Part shown: positions 17,283 through 26,007 of the stretch, piece by piece
How the letters are laid out: each line of letters starts with the position of its first letter
How positions within the stretch are numbered: position 1 is the first letter of the stretch
Assembly: GCA_016217675.1 (NCBI GenBank)
Contig: JACRHC010000083.1
Span: 34,848 to 98,847, forward strand
DNA: 64,000 nt
Origin: Nitrospirota bacterium
GTDB lineage: Bacteria; Nitrospirota; Thermodesulfovibrionia; Thermodesulfovibrionales; UBA6898
Direction: 5' to 3'
Made by a program: the position numbers and the translations under genes
The notes under the pieces: generated by a model
What the model was told of the DNA's origin: nothing
Database searches by the model: none
What the model saw: the letters and a program-made list of their open reading frames with translations, nothing else

Positions 17283-18287
17283 TTATTCCCCCTTATCCTT
17301 GTTTCTGCCCCTGGTGACAGCCCAGGTTGCTGCGCCCCCGATCAGCACGGTCGCTATGACAGCAGGTATCTTCGAGATATAGGCCCAGGTGAGGTCAGGA
17401 AGGGCTTCGTCCTTGATATTCTTGTCAAACCCCAGCATCTCAAAAGGCAGCCCTGCAAGAAGAAGATACTGGGTGCCCCCGGCCTCCTTCATGCCATAGA
17501 CATGACTGATATATTTTGATACGGTGCGCCTGCTTGTATTCTTTGAGGCCACGGTCTGTACCGGGAAATCGTATTGGTCACCAGGCTTCAGGGTCAGCCT
17601 CTTTTGGGCCTCCTTGCGGAGATCAAGCACTTTGCCGAAGATGGAAGCGCCTGTCGGGCAGAACTCGCAGCAGGCAGAATATTTCCCCTCAGCATAACGG
17701 TGATTACAGAGCTGGCATTTCCTGACCTGAGGAGACGCCTTGCCAAATTCGTATTTTGGTATCCTGAAGGGACAGGCAAGCTGACAGTACCGGCAGCCGA
17801 TGCATCTGTTCTCCTCATAATAGACAACGCCGTTCTTCGGGTCCTTCTTGAGAGCGGCCACAGGGCAGGCAGAGACACAGGCCGGCGTGATGCAATGCAT
17901 GCAGTGCTGTTTTACGAAGGAGTAACCGTTTTCCGCTTCATCCTTGTTTACTGCTGTCCCGTTCTTGACCACCTTGATGATATTAAGCGTTTTCGCCGAA
18001 AGGTCATGAGGATCGTCCCAGATCTTTTCCGGAGTAGAATATTCATACGGCGGTGCAACTGCCTCCGTACCGGAAGAGAGTGCGCCCTTTGGCATGCTGT
18101 TATGGGACTTGCAGTTGACCATGCAGGATTTACAGCCGATACAGAGCGTAGCATCGTAGAGCATGCCTACCGCCTCAGGAGGAAGCTCCTTTGACATGGC
18201 CGCATTCACCGGCATTGCCTGTGAGGCAAGCAGCATGCCGCCGCCGGCAGCCGCTGTCTTGAGAAAATCTCGCCTGTTCATGCTCAT
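17283..18287 (-). CDS. hybA: Hydrogenase-2 type ferredoxin subunit HybA
   Basis: 334-residue periplasmic electron-transfer protein. The N-terminal twin-arginine signal is NRRDFLKTAA (residues 4-13) followed by a hydrophobic stretch. Sixteen cysteines form four [4Fe-4S] sets: CIGCKSCMVNC, CMHCITPACVSACP, CIGCRYCQLACP and CQLCN with CCEFCP. A C-terminal TM helix (about residues 305-325, IPAVIATVLIGGAATWAV) should hold it at the membrane. It carries electrons from the small subunit HybO to HybB. It follows hybO by three bases and precedes hybB by five. Confidence 0.95.
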   Translation of the reverse strand: MSMNRRDFLKTAAAGGGMLLASQAMPVNAAMSKELPPEAVGMLYDATLCIGCKSCMVNCKSHNSMPKGALSSGTEAVAPPYEYSTPEKIWDDPHDLSAKTLNIIKVVKNGTAVNKDEAENGYSFVKQHCMHCITPACVSACPVAALKKDPKNGVVYYEENRCIGCRYCQLACPFRIPKYEFGKASPQVRKCQLCNHRYAEGKYSACCEFCPTGASIFGKVLDLRKEAQKRLTLKPGDQYDFPVQTVASKNTSRRTVSKYISHVYGMKEAGGTQYLLLAGLPFEMLGFDKNIKDEALPDLTWAYISKIPAVIATVLIGGAATWAVTRGRNKDKGE

Positions 18288-18290
18288 GGC

Positions 18291-19430
18291 CTATTCCCCC
18301 TTGTCTTTTTTGTCGTCGTCCTTTTTGCCAAGGCCTGACAGCACGGCAGCTCCAGCTGCGCCTATCGCTGCGCCTGCTACGCCTGCAGCAAGCGCCTTGG
18401 TCCCGGGAGCCACACCCTCTTTGCCGGGAAAGACCTCAGTAAAGAACGATGGAGGCGTAATGTACTTGGGCCGTGCAGGTGAATGAAGGGGCACGGTAAA
18501 GCCGACTCCTTTCTCTGTGCAGCCAAAACAGGGATGCCCCGTGCCGACGGGCCATGCACCTGATCCAACATCATTAAAAAGCTGGACAGGGCAGTTTGCA
18601 AAGGTCTCAGGGCCCTTGCATCCGAGCTTATAAAGGCAATGGCCTTTTTTGTGGCCTTCATCACCGAACTGCAGCGCGAACCTTCCTGCATCGAAATGCG
18701 GACGTCGCTCGCAGTTTTCATGAATGATCCTGCCATAGGCAAACTTCGGCCTTGCCTGATCATCAAGTTCAGGGAGTTTCTTGAATGTCACATAGTAAAG
18801 AACGGTTGAAAGGAAATTATACGGGTTAGGCGGGCATCCGGGGATATTCACGACCGGTGTTTTGATGCCCTTGCTCTTCAGCACTTCATGAGCTGCGGTA
18901 GCCCCGGTAGGATTGGGATCTGATGAAGGTATGCCGCCCCACGATGAGCAGGAGCCGATAGCCACAACAGCAGCAGCATCAGTGGCCATTTCAACAAGCA
19001 GAGAAAGGGCTGTTTTCCCGCCGATCTTGCAGTAGATGCCGTTGTCCTTAATGGGGATGGAGCCGTCGATCACAAGGATATACCTGCCCTTATATTCCTT
19101 CATCGCCTTCATGCGCCAGTCCTCAGCCTGCTTTCCTGATCCGACCAGCAAAGTTTCATGATACTCAAGCGAAATCAGCTCAAGGATTAGTTTTTCCAGT
19201 GTCGGATGGCTCGCTCTCAGCAGGGTCTCCGTGCAGCCGGTGCATTCCTGCGCAGAAAGCCATAGTACAGGCGGGCGCTTCTGGGCCGTGACTGCCTCGG
19301 CAATCTTCTCCCCCATGCCAACCGGCAGGCCCATGCCGACTGCCATCGTGCTGCAGAACTTCAGAAAATCCCTGCGGGAGAAACCGCAGATTGTGTCCTC
19401 ATCCATACCGCTCTTGTCGAGTTTGTTCAT
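18291..19430 (-). CDS. hybO: [NiFe] hydrogenase small subunit
   Basis: 379 residues. The Tat signal is SRRDFLKFCS near residue 18, so the folded large-small dimer should be exported through this subunit. Iron-sulfur ligands in order: CTGCTE, IGSCSSWGG, PGCPPNP (proximal cluster); HENCERRPHF, LYKLGCKG, FANCP and HPCFGC (distal and medial). The tail has a Gly/Ala-rich membrane helix (about residues 345-366) and ends in a Lys/Asp-rich cytoplasmic stub. The ATG is preceded by AAGGGGGAAGG. It is the first gene of the operon. All cluster ligands are present, which supports a working enzyme. Confidence 0.96.
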   Translation of the reverse strand: MNKLDKSGMDEDTICGFSRRDFLKFCSTMAVGMGLPVGMGEKIAEAVTAQKRPPVLWLSAQECTGCTETLLRASHPTLEKLILELISLEYHETLLVGSGKQAEDWRMKAMKEYKGRYILVIDGSIPIKDNGIYCKIGGKTALSLLVEMATDAAAVVAIGSCSSWGGIPSSDPNPTGATAAHEVLKSKGIKTPVVNIPGCPPNPYNFLSTVLYYVTFKKLPELDDQARPKFAYGRIIHENCERRPHFDAGRFALQFGDEGHKKGHCLYKLGCKGPETFANCPVQLFNDVGSGAWPVGTGHPCFGCTEKGVGFTVPLHSPARPKYITPPSFFTEVFPGKEGVAPGTKALAAGVAGAAIGAAGAAVLSGLGKKDDDKKDKGE

Positions 19431-19528
19431 TGCCTTCCCCCTTTTATTCCTGAAACTTTATTCCGGCAAACACGGCACCATCTTTTTACATACTGACCCA
19501 TATCAGCCGAGGCGACTAATGATTTTTT

Positions 19529-19544
19529 CTTATGGATCCATAAG
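19529..19544. promoter_or_regulatory. 16-bp perfect palindrome at the start of the hyb transcript
   Basis: CTTATGGATCCATAAG is a perfect inverted repeat. It lies immediately downstream of the predicted hyb start site (about 19548 on the minus strand), a place where a bound repressor would block transcription. No regulator is assigned. Confidence 0.45.
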
Positions 19545-19554
19545 CATGACCATT

Positions 19555-19582
19555 ATTTTACTCATACTTCAAATAAATTCAA
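19555..19582 (-). promoter_or_regulatory. Candidate promoter of the hyb operon
   Basis: On the minus strand TTGAAT (19582-19577), a 16-base spacer and TAAAAT (19560-19555). The leader to hybO would be about 118 bases. The rest of the 320-base divergent gap (19431-19750) is AT-rich, with a TATAAT at 19656-19661 that may serve the osmC-like gene but lacks a clear -35 box. Confidence 0.5.
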
Positions 19583-19750
19583 TCCTTTTTTCGGTATCAA
19601 ATTAAGAAGTGAAGAAGATTAATAATTGCAAATATATAAGGTAAGCTGACTCGTATATAATATATGCACAGCTTCAGCCAAACGGGCGTATCCTCTGTCA
19701 GGGAAAATTCAAAATCAGGCTGAAGAACAAAACAGATCAGGAGGTTCGCT

Positions 19751-20170
19751 ATGGCGAAGGCAACGGTCACATTCACAGGAGGTATGCAGTTTGTTGCAAC
19801 GGCAGATTCAGGACATGCAGTGGTGATGGATGCAGGACCTGACGCGGGTGGCAGCAATTCTGGCTCACGGCCCATGGAACTCCTTCTCATGGGCATCGGC
19901 GGATGCTCAGGAATGGATATCATCTCCATACTCAGGAAAAAAAAGCAGCAGGTGACTGGATTAGAAGCGCAGGTCAACGGCATTATGGCAGACAGCTATC
20001 CTCACAAATACACAGAGATCACCATTGAGTATGTTGTCAGGGGGAAGGGAGTATCAGAAGAGGCAGTAAAAAGAGCGGTTCAGCTTTCGATGGACAAATA
20101 CTGCTCGGTCAAGGCCACTCTCGATGGCTCGGCGCGGATCAATTTCGCTTACAGGATAATTGAGGAGTGA
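19751..20170 (+). CDS. OsmC/Ohr-family protein
   Basis: 139 residues of the OsmC fold. Members with two active cysteines reduce organic hydroperoxides. Here Cys57 lies in GIGGCSGMDI and a second Cys lies in MDKYCSVKATL, the expected pair. The N-terminus MAKATVTFTGGMQFV and the RPMELLLMG block fit the YhfA/OsmC branch. AGGAGG lies upstream of the ATG. It is transcribed away from the hydrogenase operon; a shared regulation with it would be speculation. Confidence 0.88.
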   Translation: MAKATVTFTGGMQFVATADSGHAVVMDAGPDAGGSNSGSRPMELLLMGIGGCSGMDIISILRKKKQQVTGLEAQVNGIMADSYPHKYTEITIEYVVRGKGVSEEAVKRAVQLSMDKYCSVKATLDGSARINFAYRIIEE

Positions 20171-20236
20171 CAGAAACAGAGCACATCATCGCTCTTCAGC
20201 AGAACCTGCAGTCCATGCGGCGTTCTGAGGAGACCT

Positions 20237-20920
20237 TTATTGCCGGGCTTCTATCGCTGTAATATATGAGGTGAGAATCTTGAGGTCTTCTTCAGGAATT
20301 CTGACAAATTCAATACCAACATCATATTTTGCAGCTTCATTGCCCTTCACCTCGGCAACATTCGCAATTCTTCCGAATACCGTGAGGGGAGTTCCGTCGA
20401 GGTATATTTCCATCTCATGTTCTGAATCTATTTCATGCCCTGTATCAGATGAAATCAGCATGCCGGCGAGACTGATCCTCTTGATGTCATATTCGCATGG
20501 CAAGTTGATCATGGCATTGTCAGGCTGGCGGACCTTGAACCTCACGCCAAGGATCCTTTTTTCCAGGTCACTCGACCTGCTTCTCTCAATATAGGTTAAG
20601 AGGTCAGTCGCCTCCGCGGTCATGACATTGGTAAACTTGACGCCCGCCTTATAGACCGGCACGACTTCACCATTCTTCAAAGTTTTTGAGTGGCTGAGCA
20701 CCGACCATACGATCTTTCCTCTCAGCGTCAGGCTGCTGTCCTCATAGTTCAGTTTAAGTGCATATTCCCTGTCAAGGGACAACCTCTGCGTCGTCGCAAT
20801 GGCAGCACCGTCCATACTGATATTCAGGATATTAATATCAGACAGATAGGCCATTCTGCCGTGGACGCTGTCGACATCGTAGCGCCTGAATTTTCTATGT
20901 TCTGAACCGCCTTCTGCCAT
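20237..20920 (-). CDS. Tandem PilZ-domain protein
   Basis: 227 residues with two PilZ-like halves (about 7-112 and 118-225). The first has the c-di-GMP signature: RKFRRYD near the N-terminus and NISMDGAAI about 25 residues later. In the second half the corresponding parts are VRFKVRQ and IKRISLAGMLI, which fit the RxxxR and D/NxSxxG pattern only loosely, so it may not bind the nucleotide. No TM helix is visible. It probably acts as a soluble c-di-GMP effector; its target is unknown. It stands alone, divergent or convergent to its neighbours. Confidence 0.8.
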   Translation of the reverse strand: MAEGGSEHRKFRRYDVDSVHGRMAYLSDINILNISMDGAAIATTQRLSLDREYALKLNYEDSSLTLRGKIVWSVLSHSKTLKNGEVVPVYKAGVKFTNVMTAEATDLLTYIERSRSSDLEKRILGVRFKVRQPDNAMINLPCEYDIKRISLAGMLISSDTGHEIDSEHEMEIYLDGTPLTVFGRIANVAEVKGNEAAKYDVGIEFVRIPEEDLKILTSYITAIEARQ

Positions 20921-20965
20921 ACCTTAACTCTACCATGCCCCCTGCGGCTTGTCTACCCGAGCCGG

Positions 20966-21772
20966 CTATCGGGACAGCACAATACCTGCATATCCCACAA
21001 CGCTGTCGTAGTCGCCGCTTACATCGCCTGACGTCATATAATTGATGAGCCGTGCATTCTTTGCACCAAGCAGCTGTGCAGCGATCAGCATGACCGTTGC
21101 CGGAAGAACACCGCACATGGAGATCCTCTCCTGCATGACCGTATCATAGAGGCCGCGCGGATCAAGTCCGAGTATTTTTTCGATCGCCTTCTTGTCCTTT
21201 TGGCGGGCGACCCTGTCAGACACGTAGTGACTCATATCAGAACTCGCAAGAATCGTGACCGGATAATCGACTCCCTGAACTGCCTTTACAATGGCTTCAG
21301 CAAGCTCCCTGCAGGTGTCGTACGATGCACTCATTATGGCAATCGGAACAATAGACACCGCAGCAGAAAACCTGGCAATAAAGGGAAGCTGAACCTCAAG
21401 GGAATGTTCATAGGCATGAGCCTGCGAATCGCCGGCCGCCAGCGCAGTGCCCTGGAGGATCCTGCCCGCAAGTTTTCTGTCGATGTTGAGGATTCCAGTG
21501 GGAATCTCCCATGCGCCGTTGTCCATAAGGGAAACCGCAGGGCCGAGGCCTGTGTGATTTGGTCCGAGCATAACAAACGTCTTTGGCATCGAGATGGAAG
21601 AATAGACCTGTCCGGCAACAGATCCCGAGTAGATGAGCCCTGCATGAGGAACCATAATACCGACAGCATCCATAAGGGGCTGATCGGAAACAACATACTG
21701 CTCGACCTGCTTCCTGAGTCCAGCACTGGTGCCGTCATAAAACCTGCCTGCAACTGCCGGAGTGCGATGCAT
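20966..21772 (-). CDS. AmmeMemoRadiSam system protein B (MEMO family)
   Basis: 268 residues, related to the extradiol dioxygenase-like MEMO1 fold. Conserved features: RTPAVAGRFYDG near the start, GIMVPHAGLIYSGSVAGQVY, LGPNHTGLG, and SSDMSHYVS, which together supply His and Asp metal-site candidates. The AmmeMemoRadiSam A and radical SAM partners common in this family are not in the window. The gene follows dnaB by two bases, so it is the last gene of the rplI-dnaB run. Its reaction is unknown. Confidence 0.9.
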   Translation of the reverse strand: MHRTPAVAGRFYDGTSAGLRKQVEQYVVSDQPLMDAVGIMVPHAGLIYSGSVAGQVYSSISMPKTFVMLGPNHTGLGPAVSLMDNGAWEIPTGILNIDRKLAGRILQGTALAAGDSQAHAYEHSLEVQLPFIARFSAAVSIVPIAIMSASYDTCRELAEAIVKAVQGVDYPVTILASSDMSHYVSDRVARQKDKKAIEKILGLDPRGLYDTVMQERISMCGVLPATVMLIAAQLLGAKNARLINYMTSGDVSGDYDSVVGYAGIVLSR

Positions 21773-21774
21773 GC

Positions 21775-23142
21775 TCAGAAGGTCTCTTCCAGTTCCTGAT
21801 ATTCGACATCAGTAGCATCAACAAACCGGGTGCAGTACGCAAGGAATGTAAGATTCACCTTGTCAGTAGGACCGTTTCTCTGTTTTGCAATATCGACCAC
21901 AATGCTTCCCCTGCCCTCTTTCTCGTCCTTTGCCTCGCGATAGAGAAAGATAATAACGTCAGCATCCTGTTCAATAGCGCCAGACTCCCTGAGATCGGCA
22001 AGCGTCGGATTCTTGTTGCTGCCGGTCCTGGTCTCCACGCCGCGGTTCAACTGGCTCAGGGCAACTACCGGCACCTCGAGTTCCTTGGCAAGGGCTTTAA
22101 GAGAACGTGAAATATCTGCAATCTCCTGCTCTCGCCGCTCAAACTTGCCCGTTCCCTTCATAAGCTGGAGATAATCGATAATAATGAGACTCAGGCCGTG
22201 CTGTTGTTTTAACCTTCGCGCCTTTGCCCTCATTTCAAGCACCGAGAGACCCGACGAATCATCGATAAATATTTTGGACTCGGCAAGTTTGCCTGCTGCA
22301 TTCGTCAGTTTGTTCCAGTCTTCACGCTTATTGATGAATCCCTTTCTCACCTTGTTCGAATCCACTTTTGCCTCAGAGCAGAGCATTCTCATGACAAGCT
22401 GCTCCTTTGCCATTTCAAGACTAAAAATCGCAACAGGCTCGTTCAGGCCTATGCCGACATGCTGGGCAATGTTCAGACAGAAGGCCGTTTTCCCCATGCC
22501 TGGCCGACCGCCGATAATGATCAGGTCTCCCTTCTGGAAGCCTGTGGTCAGATCGTCAATGTCCTTGAATCCCGACGGCACGCCGGTGATCGACTCTTTC
22601 CTGTCATAGAGCCTTTCGATCGTTACAAAGGTATCGGTGATCAGGTCCTTCATGGGGTAGAAGGCAGTCTTTACCTTCCGGTCATGAAGATTGAATATGG
22701 TCTTCTCGGCGAAATCAATCAGTTCATCAGCGTCCTGCTCGCTTTCATAGACATTCTTCGCAATATCGGTCACCGAGGTGAGCAGGCCTCTGACCAGGGC
22801 CTTTTCCTTGATAATCCTGGCATGGTACCGCACATTGGCAGACGTCGCCACAATAGATGCAAGAGATGAGAGGTACTGCAGCCCGCCTATGGCCTCAAGC
22901 TCTCCGCGGACCTTCATGAATTCAGTCAGGGTAATGATATCGACCGGTTCAGGCTTTCGGTACAGATCGGTCATTGCCTGATAAATCTTTTTATGGCTGT
23001 CACGATAGAAATCATCAGGCAGAAGCATCTCAACAGCGGTATACAGCGCATCATTGTCAAGCAGGATTGCGCCCAGGACAGACTGCTCAGCCTCTATGCT
23101 CTGCGGCGGAACTCTGTCTTTCTGGATTTCAGAATCTCTCAT
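21775..23142 (-). CDS. dnaB: Replicative DNA helicase DnaB
   Basis: 455 residues, the standard length for the hexameric helicase that unwinds DNA ahead of the fork. The N-terminal domain begins PPQSIEAEQSVLGAILLD. The RecA-like C-terminal domain has Walker A GGRPGMGKTA (211-220), Walker B LIIIDYLQLM, and QLNRGVE plus ADLRESGAIEQDAD near the end. There is no intein. It overlaps rplI by four bases and precedes the MEMO-like gene. Confidence 0.97.
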   Translation of the reverse strand: MRDSEIQKDRVPPQSIEAEQSVLGAILLDNDALYTAVEMLLPDDFYRDSHKKIYQAMTDLYRKPEPVDIITLTEFMKVRGELEAIGGLQYLSSLASIVATSANVRYHARIIKEKALVRGLLTSVTDIAKNVYESEQDADELIDFAEKTIFNLHDRKVKTAFYPMKDLITDTFVTIERLYDRKESITGVPSGFKDIDDLTTGFQKGDLIIIGGRPGMGKTAFCLNIAQHVGIGLNEPVAIFSLEMAKEQLVMRMLCSEAKVDSNKVRKGFINKREDWNKLTNAAGKLAESKIFIDDSSGLSVLEMRAKARRLKQQHGLSLIIIDYLQLMKGTGKFERREQEIADISRSLKALAKELEVPVVALSQLNRGVETRTGSNKNPTLADLRESGAIEQDADVIIFLYREAKDEKEGRGSIVVDIAKQRNGPTDKVNLTFLAYCTRFVDATDVEYQELEETF

Positions 23143-23582
23143 TCAGGAACAACATGCACCTTTACGGGAGCTGATACCTCCGCGTGGATCTTGACATGAA
23201 CAACATATTCGCCAATGCGCTTTATCGGCTCATCAATATGTATTTTTTTCTTGTCTATTTCAAATCCCTGGGCAGCAAGGGCCTCGGCAATATCCATGCT
23301 GGTTACGCTGCCGAAAAGCTTCTCCTCTTCTCCCACCTTTGCCTTGATGACAACCGTCTGGGCCGCAAGTTTCCCGGCCGATTCCTTGGACGCATCCCTG
23401 ATCTTGGCAGCCTTCTCCAGGATGATCTTCTTGTTATGCTCAAGCTCCTTTATATTCTTGGTGCTTGCCTCAGCAGCAAGATTCTTCGGGATCAGATAGT
23501 TCCGTGCATATCCGTCTGAAGCATTGACAACGTCCCCCATATGACCAAGCCCCTTTACATCATCTTTGAGAATCACTTTCAT
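23139..23582 (-). CDS. rplI: 50S ribosomal protein L9
   Basis: 147 residues with the L9 N-terminal signature MKVILKDDVKGLGHMGDVV and GYARNYLIPKNLA, a long connecting helix (about 40-75) and the C-terminal rRNA-binding domain. ACAAGGAGACGGATATT precedes the ATG. rpsF and rpsR, which often precede rplI, are absent here: the operon begins with rplI, and dnaB follows with a four-base overlap. Confidence 0.96.
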   Translation of the reverse strand: MKVILKDDVKGLGHMGDVVNASDGYARNYLIPKNLAAEASTKNIKELEHNKKIILEKAAKIRDASKESAGKLAAQTVVIKAKVGEEEKLFGSVTSMDIAEALAAQGFEIDKKKIHIDEPIKRIGEYVVHVKIHAEVSAPVKVHVVPE

Positions 23583-23680
23583 AATATCCGTCTCCTTGTC
23601 TGTTTTTTAATACGATACCACAAAAAATACAAAAAATTCCCTGTCTCCATAACTATCAAATCTGCTTGAATTTAGGCCCA

Positions 23681-23698
23681 TAGATTGTTTACAATCTA
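23681..23698. promoter_or_regulatory. 18-bp perfect palindrome between rplI and the FadL gene
   Basis: TAGATTGT and ACAATCTA are exact complements separated by TT. The site lies about 100 bases before rplI on one side and 120 bases before the FadL-like gene on the other. On the plus strand it overlaps a weak TTGTTT(-17-)TTTAGA promoter-like pair. This is the form of a dimeric repressor operator; the regulator is unknown. Confidence 0.5.
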
Positions 23699-23817
23699 CG
23701 AAACTGCTTTAGAAAACAGCTGTGAAAACAAGGAGAAATAACAATATTTTATTCTTGAGGAAGTCCTAAGGCTTGTTAATATTATAACTTTTCTCAAACA
23801 AAAAAGGAGGGTTTCAA

Positions 23818-25113
23818 ATGAAGAAGACAGGCAGCAGATGGGTTACTGGTTTTATGTTGCTCATGGTATTCGTTGCGGGGATCGGCTTTGTTGCAGGTGA
23901 TGCAGATGCAACAAACGGCTATTTTGCTCACGGGTACAGTATTGAAAGCAAGGCAATGGGTGGCGCTGGCGTGGCATTGCCACAAGGTTCGCTTGATGCA
24001 TCGGTAAACCCGGCATTAATGGTTTTTGTCGGCAATAGTGCTGACATCTCTCTCAGTCTTTTCAACCCCAACAGAGAATATTCGGTAACGGGAAATCCTT
24101 CCGGTTTTCCGGGAACATTTGGCTTTACACCCGGGACATACGAAAGTGACAGCAAATATTTTCTTGTTCCTGCCATGGGGGTGAACTGGTCCTTAAATAA
24201 TAAAACTTCTGTCGGTGTTTCAATATTCGGCAATGGCGGTATGAATACTGATTATAATACAAACACGTATTATGATTTTTCAGTCTCGACAACAGGCATA
24301 GATCTGATGCAGTTATTTATTGTGCCGACCCTTTCAGTAAAGATAGCACCAAGGCACTCTCTTGGTTTCAGCCCGATTTTTGCCTATCAGAGGTTTGAGC
24401 AGATAGGGTTGCAATCTCTTGGGGATATGGGGTTTTCAAGTGACCCCAACCATATTGCAAACAATGACCATGAGGGCTCTTATGGATTTGGCGGCCGAAT
24501 CGGTTACTATGGCGAGATCATGCCCTATCTGAGCGTCGGTGCATCGTATCAGACAAAGATCTGGATGACTACCCTTGACGAGTATGCCGGACTCTTTGCT
24601 GAACAGGGAGGCTTTAATATCCCTGCCAACTGGACAATCGGCGTTGCCGTTAAACCGACTCCGGCATTGGCATTTCTCTTTGACGTTCAGAAGATCTATT
24701 ACAGTGATATCAAATCAATTGGCAATCCTATGCTGCCTAATTTGATGACAGCCCAGCTTGGTAATGACGAGGGTTCCGGCTTTGGCTGGGATGACATGAC
24801 TGTGTACAAAGCAGGCGTGCAGTGGAAAAGCAGCGATGCCTGGACCTGGAGGGCCGGCTATTCATTTGCAAACCAGCCGATTCCAAACTCTGAACTCCCC
24901 TTTAACATCCTCGCTCCCGGCGTAATAGAGCAGCATGCAACTGCCGGTTTCACAAAGGCCATGTCAAAGACACAGAATCTTAGTTTTTCTCTCATGCATG
25001 CCTTCTCAAAGACCGTCAGCGGACCAAATACACTTGAGGTCCCTGGACTGCAGGCAATCAAACTGAAGATGAGCCAGTGGGAAGCAACTCTCGGATACAC
25101 CTGGAAGTTTTAG
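23818..25113 (+). CDS. FadL/OmpP1/TodX-family outer-membrane transporter
   Basis: 431 residues. The signal peptide has a basic start and hydrophobic core (about 12-28), with cleavage probably after ADA (about 31). The mature N-terminus TNGYFAHGYSIESKAMGGAGVA is the hatch-forming region typical of FadL relatives (Gly-Ala-rich, asparagine-proline after it in ASVNPALM). The rest alternates as beta-strands and ends in aromatic WKF, as outer-membrane barrels do. Relatives take up long-chain fatty acids or hydrocarbons. AAAAAAGGAGG is upstream. It stands as a single gene closed by a strong terminator. Confidence 0.9.
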   Translation: MKKTGSRWVTGFMLLMVFVAGIGFVAGDADATNGYFAHGYSIESKAMGGAGVALPQGSLDASVNPALMVFVGNSADISLSLFNPNREYSVTGNPSGFPGTFGFTPGTYESDSKYFLVPAMGVNWSLNNKTSVGVSIFGNGGMNTDYNTNTYYDFSVSTTGIDLMQLFIVPTLSVKIAPRHSLGFSPIFAYQRFEQIGLQSLGDMGFSSDPNHIANNDHEGSYGFGGRIGYYGEIMPYLSVGASYQTKIWMTTLDEYAGLFAEQGGFNIPANWTIGVAVKPTPALAFLFDVQKIYYSDIKSIGNPMLPNLMTAQLGNDEGSGFGWDDMTVYKAGVQWKSSDAWTWRAGYSFANQPIPNSELPFNILAPGVIEQHATAGFTKAMSKTQNLSFSLMHAFSKTVSGPNTLEVPGLQAIKLKMSQWEATLGYTWKF

Positions 25114-25140
25114 GCCAAAAAGCATATTCAACTGCTATTC

Positions 25141-25177
25141 AAGGGGCCCGGGCTTGAATGCCTGGGCCCTTTTTTAT
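25141..25177 (+). terminator. Intrinsic terminator after the FadL gene
   Basis: A 13-pair stem (25141-25153 with 25160-25172, two G-T pairs) encloses loop TTGAAT and is followed by a T run to 25176. It lies between two convergent genes, so it may also hinder read-through from the M50 protease side. Confidence 0.9.
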
Positions 25178-26007
25178 TTAATAGTTACCGGTATCGGGAT
25201 AAAGGTCAGGATAAAGATAACCAGGGCAAGGAACCCTATTGCCTTGCGCTTTGGATCAAGGGGAACTTCGGGAAAGAGGATAGGCGGATGCTTTGAACCA
25301 AGAAACAGGAGCAGAACTGCCCAGACCAGCCAGCCCTGAAAAAAATAACCGAGTATGACGAGCAGCCCGATCATAAACTTTGAGAGCCATCCGTGCCTTT
25401 CTCCTAAAATTGCATACGCTATGTGTCCTCCGTCAAGCTGTCCTGCAGGAATGAGATTCAGGGAGGTGACAAAAAAACCGATCCAGCCTGCAAAGGCAAC
25501 GGGGTGGAGATAAACTTCATAGGTATCGGGAATAGAGCCTATGACGATCTTCGTCAGAGCGATAAAGAGGAGGGAATCTCCCAACACGATCATCTCACCC
25601 GTTTGACGAGGTATTGCATGAATTTCAGAGTAATGCAGGCCGACCACAACGGCAACGATTGATACAAGAAAGCCTGCGATCGGACCCGATGAGCCGATAT
25701 CCATCAGCGCATTTTTCGTGGTTATGGCTGAGCGCATTTTAATGAAGGCACCGAGTGTTCCAAAAAGAGTCGGTGCAGGTATGAAATAGGGCAGTGATGC
25801 CTCAATGCCATGGCGCCGTGACGTTATATAGTGAGAAAACTCGTGGACAAGAAGTATCGAAAGAAGAGCAAGGGAAAAGGGCAGCCCCCGCACAATATCC
25901 TGCGGATCCTTTAGGAGGTCAACGCCGGCATGGATGGCGCCAACCGTAAGCGTTGAAGCAAACGTGAGCAGAAACAGGGCAAGATTAAGAAGGGGAGATT
26001 TCCTCAT
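25174..26007 (-). CDS. Site-2 protease family (M50) membrane metalloprotease
   Basis: 277 residues with about six TM helices. The zinc motif is LLVHEFSHY (His55, Glu56, His59), and the third ligand is the Asp in GQLDGGHIAY. There is no PDZ domain. The PYFIPAPTLFGTLGAFIKMRS block is common in this short site-2-protease branch. Members cleave membrane-bound substrates such as anti-sigma factors; the substrate here is unknown. Its ATG overlaps the rimO stop by four bases. Confidence 0.92.
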   Translation of the reverse strand: MRKSPLLNLALFLLTFASTLTVGAIHAGVDLLKDPQDIVRGLPFSLALLSILLVHEFSHYITSRRHGIEASLPYFIPAPTLFGTLGAFIKMRSAITTKNALMDIGSSGPIAGFLVSIVAVVVGLHYSEIHAIPRQTGEMIVLGDSLLFIALTKIVIGSIPDTYEVYLHPVAFAGWIGFFVTSLNLIPAGQLDGGHIAYAILGERHGWLSKFMIGLLVILGYFFQGWLVWAVLLLFLGSKHPPILFPEVPLDPKRKAIGFLALVIFILTFIPIPVTIK

